From: Wyeomyia smithii
Taxonomy: Eukaryota; Arthropoda; Insecta; Diptera; Culicidae
Direction of reading: 5' to 3'
DNA length: 64,000 bases
Assembly (NCBI RefSeq): GCF_029784165.1
Contig: NC_073695.1
Span: 9,771,786-9,835,785 of the forward strand
The translations under genes and the position numbers were made by a program. Shown in pieces: positions 35,130 to 46,345 of this stretch (positions are counted from its first letter, which is position 1; the number at the start of each line of letters is the position of its first letter). The notes beneath the pieces are model-generated. The model was not told the DNA's origin and searched no databases. It saw nothing but the letters and a program-made list of their open reading frames with translations.

Positions 35130-35520
35130 CACCTTCAGTATTGCTCCGCCGATTGGTCAATCTACTGCGATCGAATGAGCCACCTGCTCAGCCTTGCCAA
35201 AGAAAAGAAAGTCATGGGGTCTGTCCGCTTATACTTCTAAATCTTCAGCTCGGCCGAATACGCGAAGGTTATTCTGTGTATTTGGTGGCACCAGAGTTGT
35301 TGTTATTCATTATGAGCTATTGAAGTCTTACGAAATTCTAGATAGGAACGGTATTTACTTCAATTGATGCGATTGAGCCAAGCACTAAAAACGATCACAA
35401 TACGAGCAATGGCACGAAAAGTGATTTTATTGCATGACAGCGCTCGACCTCATACTGCTAAAGTCGTTCAAACTTGCATAGCTCCAAGATTGCATATTCA
35501 ATGTTTTTTCGCCGTGTGCT
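35130..35520 (+). mobile_element. mariner transposase relic
   Basis: Forward-strand fragments of a mariner-type DDD transposase. AKVILCIWWHQ (about 35261-35293) is the segment preceding YYELL. VIHYELLKSYEIL follows in another frame at about 35303-35343. LMRLSQALKT then leads into VILLHDSARPHTAKVVQ (about 35430-35480), which contains the second catalytic Asp in HDxARPH. The third catalytic Asp region is missing; the frame ends at about 35520. No terminal inverted repeats or TA duplication can be identified. It is an ancient inactive fragment. Confidence 0.75.
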
Positions 35521-35542
35521 GATAGCGAGTACGATTTCGAGA

Positions 35543-35802
35543 AACAATGTATGACAAACTTGTAGTCCTTAAGCAGTACTAAAAGTGTGTAGAATAATGC
35601 AATGCTCTAACTCTTATGCCTGAAAGGTGAGAGCCTATATTCAGTGCTATATTCAGCCAATATTCACGGTGAATATCACAATACTGGCTGAGTACCGCAC
35701 TGAATATTGCCACTTACGCTTTAGATATAATAATTACAGCATGGCTTTCGTAGACAAACTTGTAGTGCTCTTCGAGGACTGCAAGTTTGTCGTACATATT
35801 TT
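35543..35802. repeat. Spaced inverted repeat
   Basis: ATGTATGACAAACTTGTAGT at 35547 and an imperfect reverse complement (GGACTGCAAGTTTGTCGTACAT) near 35776-35797 face each other across about 210 bp. A third direct copy of GACAAACTTGTAGT lies at 35753. It may be a small palindromic MITE; no target duplication was seen. Confidence 0.45.
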
Positions 35803-36124
35803 TTTAGATTATACTTGTAGAGCGAGCTCTCAACATGAGGCAAAAAACGCCCCTATCCAGTTGAGGATTCAAGTTGTCGACTAAGCAGTTTGCTTCCTTC
35901 GATGAGTGAAGTGTTTGAGAGAATTGCTCATAGCAGGATGATGCCACGTGTTCAATGAAGATTCAATTTCTGCACATTGCCAGTTAAGAATTCGACAAGA
36001 GCTTTCCATAGAACACATCAATTGTTCAACGTTACTAATATGAAACGAGCTAACAAATGTAAAAGTCATTCTACTGAAACTGCTTTTCTAGAGTTTAAAA
36101 GAAAACGTATTCAATAGTGGTTAG

Positions 36125-36275
36125 TGTTGATTTGCAGACCTAATCTATTAGTTTTTATAAAGAAGTCCAAGTAAGCTTAGTTTAATGAATTTTATATAAA
36201 TACCCCCAGCTCTGTTATATATCTAACTAGTTGCTAATAAACCATCACTGCGATAACAACTCGTATATCTCTACA
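36125..36275 (+). repeat. copia 5' LTR
   Basis: 151 bp, begins TGTTGATTTG and ends TCTCTACA. It contains TATATAAA at 36193-36200 and AATAAA at 36236-36241, the expected promoter and poly(A) signals. It differs from the 3' LTR at the eighth base (T/A) and in the base just before TATAAA (A/C). Confidence 0.97.
36193..36200 (+). promoter_or_regulatory. LTR TATA box
   Basis: TATATAAA in the 5' LTR, with AATAAA ~40 bp downstream. In the 3' LTR the same place reads CTATAAAT, still a TATA-type box. Confidence 0.7.
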
Positions 36276-36285
36276 GGTTATGGGC
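36276..36285 (+). other. Primer-binding site (initiator-Met tRNA type)
   Basis: GGTTATGGGC follows the 5' LTR directly. This is complementary to the anticodon-loop region of insect initiator-Met tRNA, the internal site used by Drosophila copia. The match decays after ten bases (TCCCA follows). Confidence 0.8.
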
Positions 36286-36403
36286 TCCCACAGCAGAAAT
36301 AACCATAGTAACAGTTGCGTTGATTTTTAATTTTTTCGTCGAGCTCGAAGTAATTTTTTCCGGAAGTCTTATTGTAACTAAAACGTCGCGAAATATCGTT
36401 AAA

Positions 36404-39400
36404 ATGGAGGAAGACCGTACTCAACGAGTGTACCTGTTCGATGGGCGAAATTTTTCCAATTGGAGTTTTCGGATGGAAGCATACTTGGAAGAGGTTGGTT
36501 TGCTGCATTGTATCCAGAAATCTCTGGAAGAGGAAGATTTTTTCCCGGATAACGAGGCAGAAGCTGCAGAAGTTGTTGCGGAGAAGGAGAGAAAGCGAAT
36601 TCGGCGGAAGCAAGAAGACGCCAAATGCAAGTTGATTCACAAAATTGCAGACTCTCAGTTGGAGTATATTCGAGGTGCGCGATCTCCAAAAGCCATTTGG
36701 ACAACGCTAAAGCACACGTTTGAACGAAAAGGAGTTTCTGGAATTTTCTTTTTACTGAAACAGCTGGTCGGAAACAAGTACAACGATCATTTACCAATGG
36801 AAGATCATATTTTGGCGTTCGAAAAAGTAGTTAGAGAATTGGAATCTGCGGAAATGAAATTTGCTGAACCAGTGGTGGTATTTTTCCTCTTGCAATCAAT
36901 GCCAAAGTCCTACAACCAGTTGATAACTGTATTGGAAACGTTACCAGTAGAACAGTGCTCTATGGAATTCGTCAAAACGAGGCTGCTTAATGAAGATGTC
37001 AAGCGGCAACACAGTGGTGAACAGCTGGAACCTGGTACGGCGTTTGCTGGTAAAGGTAGAAAATTCACTTTAAAATGTCACGCTTGCGGAAAACCTGGTC
37101 ACAAACGAGCAAACTGTCCAGAAAACAAACCGGAACAATTTTCGGGAAAAGCTGGAAAGCAGAGGAAACCAAAAGCCAATCTATCGGAAATGAACGACGA
37201 TGTGGCTTTCGTTACAGCAGGAGATAAATCCGAAGACGAGTTTCGCTGGGTTTTAGACAGTGGAGCATCCGAACACATGATAGGTGACAAGGAATATTTA
37301 GTGAATACTCGAAAATTGGAAACACCAGTAGTGATAAATGTGGCAAAATCTGGAGTTTCACTAACGAGCAGCTTTGTCGTCGAAGTCAAAATGGTTGCAG
37401 CTGTTGGAAATAGGGAACTGAATTGCACAGTTCACAATGTTTTGTATGTACCTGGTTTATTCACCAATTTATTTTCGGTAAAACAAATCGCAAAAAAAGG
37501 AATGGAAATAGTATTCAGTCGAAATAGTGCACGCGTTATGAGAGGCTCAGAATTAGTTTGTACAGCTAGTCGTAAGGGCCGATTATATGAACTTGACGTG
37601 GAAGCTAAACGTACCAATTTGGCTATGATTGGAGAATCGGAAGAAAAAATGTCTTTATGGCACCGACGGTTTGGACATATAGGAAATGCTGGTCTGCAGA
37701 AGTTAATTCGTTGCAACATGGTGAAGGGCCTCGATATTGGAGCAGATATTTCATTGGATTCGAAAGTTTGTGAGTCTTGTATGAAAGGAAAGCAAACGCG
37801 ATTGTCGTTCAAAGAAGTTGATGAACCCCGTTCTACTCGTCCTCTCGATTTGATTCACACAGATGTATGTGGTCCGCTCACGCCTGCTTCCTGGAATGGC
37901 TACAAGGTGTTTGTGAGTTTTATTGACGACTACACGCATTTTACCGCAATTTACCCACTGAAAGCAAAGAGTGATGTACTGGAAGCTTTTAGAAAGTATG
38001 CAGCAATGGCCACCGCACATTTTGGAACAAAAATTGCTAAGTTAAGAAGCGACAATGGAGGAGAATATATCAACGAAGAATTCATCGCATATTGTGAAAA
38101 TGCAGGAATTACCATGGAACCGACTGTACCATATACGCCACAACAGAATGGCGTTGCAGAAAGGATGAACAGGACAATAATGGAGCGCTCGAGGGCGATG
38201 CTTGATGATGCTGGATTTAAAAGGTCCATGTGGAATGAAGCTGTAATGGCTGCTGTTTATCTTATTTATCGTAGTCCATCGGCTGCACTGCAGGAGTCTT
38301 AAACACCATATGAAATGTGGTTCGGGCACAAACCAACTGTGTCAAAGCTACGAGTGTTTGGAAGTAAGGTATTCAGTCATTTTCCAAAGGATAAACGATC
38401 CAAACTTGAAGCCAAAAGTCAGATCTGCTACTTGGTTGGTTACGGAATAAATAGATATCGGCTTTGGAATCCAGCTCAGCGGAAAATCATAATATCTCGA
38501 GACGTGATAATAGAGGAAACTAAACCAAAGGTTACTCATTATCAAGATATGTATACAGATTATCATTTGGTAACAGATCAACTATCGTTGAACGAGAACA
38601 ATCAAAATCCTGATACTGGAAACGCCGAACAGCAGATACAAGACGCTGAAGATAAACCCGATGTTGATATGGATGAAAGTGATGTAGAAGAGCCTGTTAC
38701 GATTAGACGCAGCTTGCGTGAACGTAGGCCTCCAGATCGTTTGGCGTATTTCGATACATGTGTTGCTTTTGCTTTAAATGCGGAAAGTTTTGTGGAAGAG
38801 ATACCGCAACAAATTGAAGAGCTGCAGAAACGCGACGATTGGCTGTTATGGAAAGCTGCTATAGACGAAGAAATGTGTTCATTGGAGAAAAACAATACCT
38901 GGGATCTCGTAGATTTTCCAGCAAATAAAAGAATAGTTCCGTGTAAGTGGGTGTTCAAAATTAAAGCAGGTGATGCAGTTCCCAGGTATAAAGCACGATT
39001 GGTAGCGAAGGGGTGTTCTCAACGTTACGGTTTCGACTATCAAGAAACTTACGCACCAGTTGTGCGTATGACGACTGTTCGGATACTGCTGTCAGTAGCG
39101 TTGCAACAAAATCTTCATCTACACCAAATGGATGTGTGTACTGCTTTTCTCAATGGCGAACCCACAGAAACAGTCTACATGCGACAGCCACCAGAATTTG
39201 AGAGGGGGAATAAGGTTTGCCGTCTGAACAAATAACTGTATGGCCTAAAGCAAGCACCGCGTAGTTGGAATGAAAGGTTCAACAGTTTTCTGCTGAAACT
39301 GGGATTTAGGAGATCAAAATATGACACCTGTTTGTATGTGAAAAATACGGAAGGATTATGTATTTACCTAGTGCTCTACGTTGATGATATTGTGCTAGCT

Positions 39401-40255
39401 TCTAATTCTTTGGATGAAATGATGCTTATTAAGAAAAGTTTACAAAGAGAGTTCGAGATGAAAGATATGCAGGAGCTTCGCCATTTCCTTGGTTTGAACA
39501 TTAATTTAAATAGAAGCAAAGGCACGTTGTCGATTAATCAATCTAAGTATATTGGTGATTTGCTGAAGCGTTTTGGGATGGAAAACTGTAAACCAGTATC
39601 TACCCCGATGGAAGTCAATTTGAAATTGGAAAAACTCAAAGAAAATGAATCAACAACTTGTCATCCATACCGTGAACTTATTGGATGTCTAACCTATCTA
39701 ATGCTGTCTTCTCGCCCTGACATAAGCAATGCGGTAAACATTCTAAGTCGATTTCAAAGTAGTGCATCCGATTCACACTGGACTCATCTCAAGCGAATCT
39801 TGCGGTACCTTCAGGGGACGAGAAATTACTTCTAATTTACCAACGGAGGAATAACATTGAGCCGATTGTTGGATTCGCTGATGCTGATTGGGCCAGTGAC
39901 ATTACCGATCGTCGGTCAACATCTGGATATCTGTTCCAGGTTTTTGGGAATTCGATTTCGTGGGGAACAAGGAAGCAGTCTACTGTGTCATTGAGTTCCA
40001 CCGAGGCTGAATACATATCTCTCAGTCAAGCTGCATGTGAAGCAACCTGGTTGAGGTATTTATTATCTGAGTTCAACGTCATTTTGAAAAACCCTACAGT
40101 AATCTTCGAGGAAAATCAGTCATGTATCCACATTGCAACTGAACCACGAGATCAAAAGCGCATGAAACATTTGGATATACGGTATAACTACATCCGTGAG
40201 TGCGTCCAAAATGGTTCTTAATTGGTGAAGTATGTTCACAGAAAGGCGCTTGGGG
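36404..40255 (+). pseudogene. copia gag-pol polyprotein, disrupted
   Basis: The start is taken at ATG 36404 (AAAATGG, good context); the longer frame from 36320 adds 28 residues without gag similarity. Residue numbers below count from 36320. Gag (FDGRNFSNWSFRM) is followed by a CCHC knuckle at 253-266 (CHACGKPGHKRANC), protease DSG at 313-315, and integrase zinc residues H448, H453, C484 and C487. The integrase catalytic residues are D515, D578 and E614 (DDx35E). A TAA at 38300 precedes TPYEMW. The RT begins about 38850, with the first catalytic Asp in MDVCTAFLNG (39131), a second TAA at 39233 before LYGLKQAPRSW, and YVDD at 39377-39388. A one-base loss near 39832 shifts the frame before RNase H (FADADWAS, STEAEY). 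RNase H has ENQS where DNQS is expected. A TAA at 40219 is followed by only a short remnant, and the usual ADxxTKPL tail is absent. Confidence 0.93.
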
Positions 40256-40406
40256 TGTTGATATGCAGACCTAATCTATTAGTTTTTATAAAGAAGTCCA
40301 AGTAAGCTTAGTTTAATGAATTTTCTATAAATACCCCCAGCTCTGTTATATATCTAACTAGTTGCTAATAAACCATCACTGCGATAACAACTCGTATATC
40401 TCTACA
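40256..40406 (+). repeat. copia 3' LTR
   Basis: 151 bp, TGTTGATATG...TCTCTACA, preceded by a short purine-biased run ending GGGG. It is followed at once by the target duplication GTTAG. Confidence 0.97.
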
Positions 40407-40411
40407 GTTAG

Positions 40412-43400
40412 CACAAAGGTTGTAAATTTTTAATTTTTCAACCATCATAGCCAAAATTTTCAAAACATATTAAACCGATCAATTTTGATTTACTGGAGGG
40501 TGCTGAAGTGATTGTTCTTCGATAAAACCAACATTATCGTAAAAGGAAAAAAGTCTTCATGACATATGCATGCACTTCAAACTTCCAGATAAAGTACTAT
40601 GTAAAATACCTCAACAAATCACCACTTAACAGTTGATCGTGGCTGCCCCGCGCTATTGTTGATTGCCTTTGAATCGACGCAGTGTGTGATAAAGTATGGT
40701 TGAGTTTACTGCAACTCTGTACTCAGAACAATTGCTTGAACTACATTTTGCTCTTTATTTATAACACTTATTACTAAGGTTAAAAAACCGCAGGAATCTT
40801 TAAAAACAATTGCACACAAAGCTTCAGGATCTCACCCATAAATCAAACTCCTATTTATTTAACATTTTTAATTTTGAATAATCTGTGAAGCAAACGGACG
40901 AATCAAACAAATGATCTTAATCATCAATGCAAAGAATCGTTTGCGCAAAATTTATCTCGCACACCAATTCCGCAAATTTATTAACCATTCGACGTAGTCG
41001 AACGGTAGCGACGCCTATCGGGGAAAATTTACACTCTCCAACCCATCGCCGCACCCGTAGCTGGGCAAACATCGACGCAAACAGTTTTCGGCTTGTCACC
41101 TACTGCGTGTGTGCAAACGCCTTGAGGTTGTAAATTTGCATACACACCTTCGAGTTGGCTGCCTCCGTTTCGACGGATGGATTCGGATGGTAGAGTCTCG
41201 TCTACCGGACGCGGCTACACATTCATCACTCCACACCCGATGGGCAGACGGATGAGGCACAAACGCCGAGTTCATAACACTACTTCACTTCTCGGAATGG
41301 AACCGTACTTCAGACCAGTTGTAGCAGTTTATTACCCGGCCACCCTTCATCGAGTTGTGTTTCGACTTATCGTCAGGTTGTGTCCTAGCCGGGGATGAAA
41401 CTGGTTCCAGTAACTGTCCGACACAGTTCAGTTCCGTGTTGATTTGTGCGCTTGAAATGCCCTCCCCTTCTCCCGCCTCGTACGGTCTGAGCAAATATTG
41501 ATTAGGGAGCCGTAAACATCGTTCATTTCGATGTTGCCGTTTTCATCTTTCCTAGGATTCCTAGTTTTCAGTTTGGATCATAATTCCAAAGCGTACCGGG
41601 AGAAGTTGAAAACAGACACCGGTTGCCAATCGATAGCAGCAGCAATTCAAGGGATAATCAAAATCAGTTTACGCCAATTAATGAACAATTCCCGCACGTT
41701 CATTGATCAAATTATTGTAAACCCTCGCACACAGACAGACGGAAAGTGATCTCTTTCAGCCATCCATTCGGGTTCGTTTCCCAAATCCAATCACTCGAAG
41801 CCCAACCCAGAGCTCTAGTTACTCGATAGCGGTTCGACAAATTATCACACTTTATACACTCTAATTGACTTATTCATTTTTTTAACGTGACAAGTGCGTA
41901 CCAGCGGGAGGAGAAAGAACGATTGATTAATTTATTATTTTTTCCCTGCACAAAAGACTCACCCACCCGTGGGTGAGTTCGTAAAAATTCATACCACAGA
42001 TTTAATAAGCTGGTTTAATTCCATTTGATATTTATACCGGCTCGCGTGCGCCTCAGCCTAGCAGTGATCCGCTCGCTAGAATAAATTATTCCCCATTGCG
42101 GTCATCTGTCTAATTTGAATAAACGATTTTGATTTTTTCGTGGATTGCTTCGCATATCAACAACAACGCGGTTGAAATTAATGGATTAGATAATATTCTA
42201 AACTACTTCGGATAACTTATGAGCTGCGAAATATTTCAAATTCAAATTTCCATACGTACTAAACATATGCCCCTCCTCCCCGTGAGCCCCTTCGAAGGGC
42301 TTTTATTTCCAATTATCCGCGCGTGTTCCGGTTGAAAGATTAAAATCCGGTCCAATTTGTGCTCGCCGCCTTTCCGACTTCCAAAATTGATAGTAATTTC
42401 GCCGTTTTCTGCACCTTTCCGGACGCTCATGAAGGCGACGGCGGCCCTCTAAAACGTTTCCATCGCTATCAATTTTCGTGCATTTCCTGAAGCGTTAAGC
42501 GCGCTGAGATACACAGCCACGAGAGTCGGGAACACATCAGGCAATACAGCAGCAGCAGCAGTAGCGCACTCGAAGTAACTGGCGTCTGCTCTGGTGTCGA
42601 GCCGACCGGGAGCCTTTCGGTATCGGTTCAACCCGACAGCGCCCCGGAAGCATCCCATATTCACATTAAATTGAAAACGACAAAATTTTAATTAAAATCC
42701 AAATGAGTTATCCCTTTCCCCCCCGGCGGCGCACGAGACCGAGACTTGCTGTGTGACTTACGTGACAAATGATTTTCTCATTTTTTCGCACCTCCTCGCG
42801 TTCTTGCTCCGCGTGTTGGCCACCAGTGGGATACTGCATCACCGCCAGGATGCGCAACGGGTCCATCCGTTTGACGTTCAGTTTCACTGCGTCTGGAAAA
42901 TCCCAACGGGTGTGTGTGTGTGTGTGTGTATGTGCCTTTGAATGAAACGATGGAAATGTGTGAAATATGTTGCCGAGTTCAGTCGTGTGATTGGCTCATT
43001 AGGTGACATGTCGAAGCTGTCAGAATCCGGTGCACATGCGAGAAAGCCCCCTTGAGTTCCTGCTGGTGAAACTTTAATTTCCTGAATTCTAATGATTTGG
43101 CACTCGGCTGCCATCGGAGGACGTAACATGACAACATATCCTGGCTGTAAATTCTAAAGTTGATGCTGTCTCGCTGCATAATTCCATGTTTTTCCTCCTC
43201 TTCGTAACATGTGCGGTACTGTGCGGCACTGGCAGCTACATCGATAGATTGCTTAATGGCACCAAACTTCCGGGGCAATAATTCACTCAGCAGTCAATTC
43301 TGTGCTGTTCTCTCTGACAGCACCGAAAGGTTCTCGTCTGACAGCCGAGCTTTTGCCCGCTTTTTGCATCTTCGGATCGGTGGAAATGGGGAAACAGATG

Positions 43401-44003
43401 AGTCCTTCATAACCGATTACCGTTTCGTCGTTTGGGAAGAAAATCAGTCCCAGCTAAAAGGGTGCATTTTCCGCAGGGGTTGTTGAGTACTTCTAATGAC
43501 CATCAGCAGCAGATACAGTACTATCCAACGCGCTTATTTGACGAGCAGAGCTTTCAGCTTTACTAACAGTTATGAAAATCTTTTAAAAGCAATTAAGATG
43601 TGACGGATTTTCTTTCTCTTTCGCGACTGATAAATATTAAATGATCAGTAGCGTTCAATCGTAGCATCCAATTTATTGACGATATATTTTTTTTGACATA
43701 TTAGAGTGTGTGATTTCAGTTAAGTTGATGATGTTGAGCAATACATTTTTTGTAAAATATTTTTGGAGCACAGGAACATATTTTTTGAATACATACAATA
43801 ACAAAAAATAAAAACAAGACTAACGCTTGTGAAATTATACTTATTGGAAAACTAATACAACTCATGAAACACTTTCTAGATGTGGTTAGAACGTTCCAAA
43901 AGAAAACAGGCCCCTACGATTATTAAATAGCTGAAAATATAAGCAGCAAAAATTAAGACCAACCGTTATTTTATTTGGCAAACTTTTTTCCTTTAGTTTA
44001 AAG
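40412..44003. other. Mostly unique non-coding island
   Basis: No gene is supported. From about 40920 to 43500 the sequence is more GC-rich than the repeat fields and shows no transposon motifs. It contains a CAG-rich patch at 42547-42562 and homeodomain-type words (CTAATTGACTTATTCATT near 41860, ATTGATTAATTTATT near 41921). The frames at 41177-41398, 42449-42664, 42979-43278 and 43211-43486 lack recognisable domains and overlap on both strands. Regulatory or intronic DNA is possible. Confidence 0.4.
42911..42930 (+). repeat. (GT)n microsatellite
   Basis: Short GT run (about ten units) inside the GC-richer island. Confidence 0.9.
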
Positions 44004-44238
44004 CAGGGGTCCCCGGATATTTTGCTTGGCGGAGCTCTTATTTAAGCGAAATATTTGGCGGAGCACCAACATTTTGGAATCAATGAGTAATTCAAATATT
44101 TTGATCTAAAAAGTGTTCCGCCGCGCCAATTGATCTAAAAGCTGATAAAAAATCTGTTTCTTAGGTTGGCTTTTGTTTTTATCGAAAATTCCATGGAGCA
44201 CTTGTAAAAGCTACGCGGAGCACGGTTTGGGAACCCTG
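44004..44238. mobile_element. Small hAT-like MITE
   Basis: A 235-bp segment beginning CAGGGGTCCCC and ending GTTTGGGAACCCTG, which are inverted hAT-type ends (CAGGGGTTCCCAAAC class). Both subterminal regions carry GCGGAGC. Flanking eight-base words (gtttaaag and tgcctaaa) are only loosely similar, so the target duplication is decayed or absent. There is no coding capacity. Confidence 0.55.
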
Positions 44239-44279
44239 TGCCTAAACTTCTAATGTTTAAGATTTGTTTCGGATGAATT

Positions 44280-44800
44280 CTCGCACTCTTCACGACATAG
44301 ACTGACCAAGGCTTAGACTTGTCCTGGCAGGAATAACGTACCTCGCTGTCTGGACGTTTGAACCTCCTCGTTTTTGGCTTTACAACATTCAATTTCCTCC
44401 TCCAGTTTTGAATGTTTTATTGTGCAATGTGGTTTGAAAGGAGTGTCCATTTTTGTTTCATCAGCCCATGGAACAATGCACCATTTCTAGGATCTTTTTG
44501 GGACCTTTTTAGGATCCAATTTAGATGTTATTTAGCTTCCGTGTGAGCTTAGCAACTGTACTTGGATTAATTCCGAACTACTTCTCAACAGGTTGTCTCT
44601 TATTTGTTCTGGTAATTACGGACAAACTCAGCTTTTCCCTAATCGTCGATGCTGCCTCAAATGGATATATATTGGACAACCGTTTGATATGATCGTAATT
44701 CAGTTGTTGTTGGTGTTGTTTTCCGGGGGTTTTCAGATGCCAGAAGAGGAATTTTTTATCCTTCAAGAAATTCTATGATCCGTTGTTGGTTTCTGCCTTG
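44280..44800 (-). mobile_element. Possible Tc1/mariner-superfamily relic
   Basis: Reverse-strand translation gives a helix-turn-helix-like FGINPSTVAKLTRK (44536-44577), preceded by a broken frame with AASTIREKLSLSVITRT (44578-44766). It is followed by PWADETKMDT near 44442-44470, where DE could be part of a DDE active site. The order (HTH, then DE) suits a Tc1/mariner transposase, but each match is short and the frames are broken. This is a weak assignment. Confidence 0.28.
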
Positions 44801-45119
44801 CATGTCCGTTTCTCGTTATTTTTTATTTCGTTTATTTTCCGTCGTTGGTTGCATGTGGAACACGTTATAGAAGTACGCGGGCTCACTACTAGACATCGCA
44901 TTACTGTAGAAATTGATATGTTCATCGTCATTCTGGATTTCAAAATTGGCATGTTGAGTAAATTTCTGGCTTTTGCGCATCATTTTGGTTCCGAACATAT
45001 CGATATTAAGTCATTTAAAGCTGTTTTCTAGACACCGGAAGTCGGCATCTTAGAAATCAAAATGGTGACCATCAAAGAAACGCTTTTTTGTAATCTAATA
45101 TCCTCACACTTCAAATACG

Positions 45120-45790
45120 GTTTCATTTGCTTGATTACTTCTCGAATTATGTTGAAATTTGTGTTCCATTTGTCTGGGAACTCTTCCTTCCATAGTATTG
45201 AGAAGCTTCGAATCATGATAGAAATATTTCTCTTCCCCTAAAACCTCCACATGTCGAATTTAGTTCCATTTGCTTGACTAGTTCTTGAGTTAGGCAAAAA
45301 TGTGTTTTTCACTTGTATGCAAGCTCTCACTTCCAGGAGAGGCAGGGGTGTCGGATTACTATAATAACAATTATTGACCTCAAAAACTTAACAAATTTGG
45401 TTTTGCTCGATTAGTTTTCGAGTTATGTAAAATTCGTGTTCCAGTTGCATGGGAGCCCTTCCTTCCCGATGAGCGAGAGGTGTTTATCTACCACTAAAAA
45501 ATGTTTGCTCTCGAAAAAACCAACAGGCCAAATTTGATTGGATCTCGAGTTATGCACATATTCGTGTTTCTTTTGTATGTGATCCTAGAAAAGAAGAGGG
45601 AGGGATGTCAAACTACCATAGGAACATTTTTTCCCTTAAAAACCTCCACATGTCAAATTTACTTCCATTTAGCTTGATTCGTTCTCGAATTGTTCAGAAA
45701 TTCGTTCCTTTCAGTTCAGCTTTCTTCAAGTCATAGGATCCAAAAAGCCCTGCATACAAATTTTCACGCCGATTGGTTCAGTTATATCCA
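45120..45790 (+). repeat. Diverged tandem repeat, ~140-bp unit
   Basis: About five units marked by the phrase CATTTGCTTGATTAGTTCTCGAGTTATG and variants, starting near 45124, 45267, 45400, ~45530 and 45665. Each is followed by a GGGAGCCCTTCC-like block and an AAACCTCCACATGTCAAATTT block. No coding frame. Confidence 0.7.
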
Positions 45791-45904
45791 AGTCTATATG
45801 GATCAGGCAGACAGAATTACACAATTACACTTTTATCCACTTTCAACATTTAATTATACAATAACACTTATTACACAGTATTACATTTTTATATGTAAAG
45901 ATTT

Positions 45905-46345
45905 CTAATTTCCTGTTTATGTTTTGCCTTTTTTTTAGTTCTCATTTTCGATTTTTAATATAAGATTTCCGATATTTACAGTTTGATATTTTATTTTTGC
46001 ACTTTGACTTCTAACATTAGCAATTGGATTTTTTATTTTGAATTTACTATGTTCGATTTATGATTTACGATTTACCATTTTTGGTTTTTGATTTCCGGAT
46101 CTTGATTTGTGATGTCTGATATATTATATTCATTTTATGATTTACTGTATCCGATTCATGACTTTCTATATATATTTTCAAATGTCAGATTTTGTGATAT
46201 GTATTTGATCTATTATTGCTGATTTTTAATTTCTGGTTCTGATACTCACCGTTTTTGGTATCCATTATTTAATATCTAATTATTGATAGTCCAATTCCCG
46301 TTATTAAATTTCGGATATTCGATTCGTGATTTTCGATTCCTGCTA
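45905..46345 (-). repeat. Degenerate heptamer field, inverted sense
   Basis: The forward strand is made of loose seven-base words GATTTAC, GATTTAT and GATTTCC. The reverse complement (AAATCGT-like) matches the AAATCCT words of 9600-13745, so this is a smaller field of the same kind in the opposite sense. Confidence 0.6.

Larger units (their letters stand above)
36125..40406 (+). mobile_element. Ty1/copia LTR retrotransposon, complete but defective
   Basis: A 4,282-bp element with two 151-bp LTRs (TGTTGA...CTACA) and a 5-bp target duplication GTTAG at 36120-36124 and 40407-40411. The primer-binding site matches initiator-Met tRNA. Between the LTRs lies one gag-pol frame in the copia order gag, protease, integrase, RT, RNase H. 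The LTRs differ at only two positions, which implies a fairly recent insertion. Even so, the frame has two in-frame TAA codons, a frameshift and a shortened C-terminus. Confidence 0.97.

Noticed and set aside
45120..45790. CRISPR-like array
   Set aside because: Units of ~140 bp are diverged tandem copies without constant repeats and unique spacers, and the window is eukaryotic.
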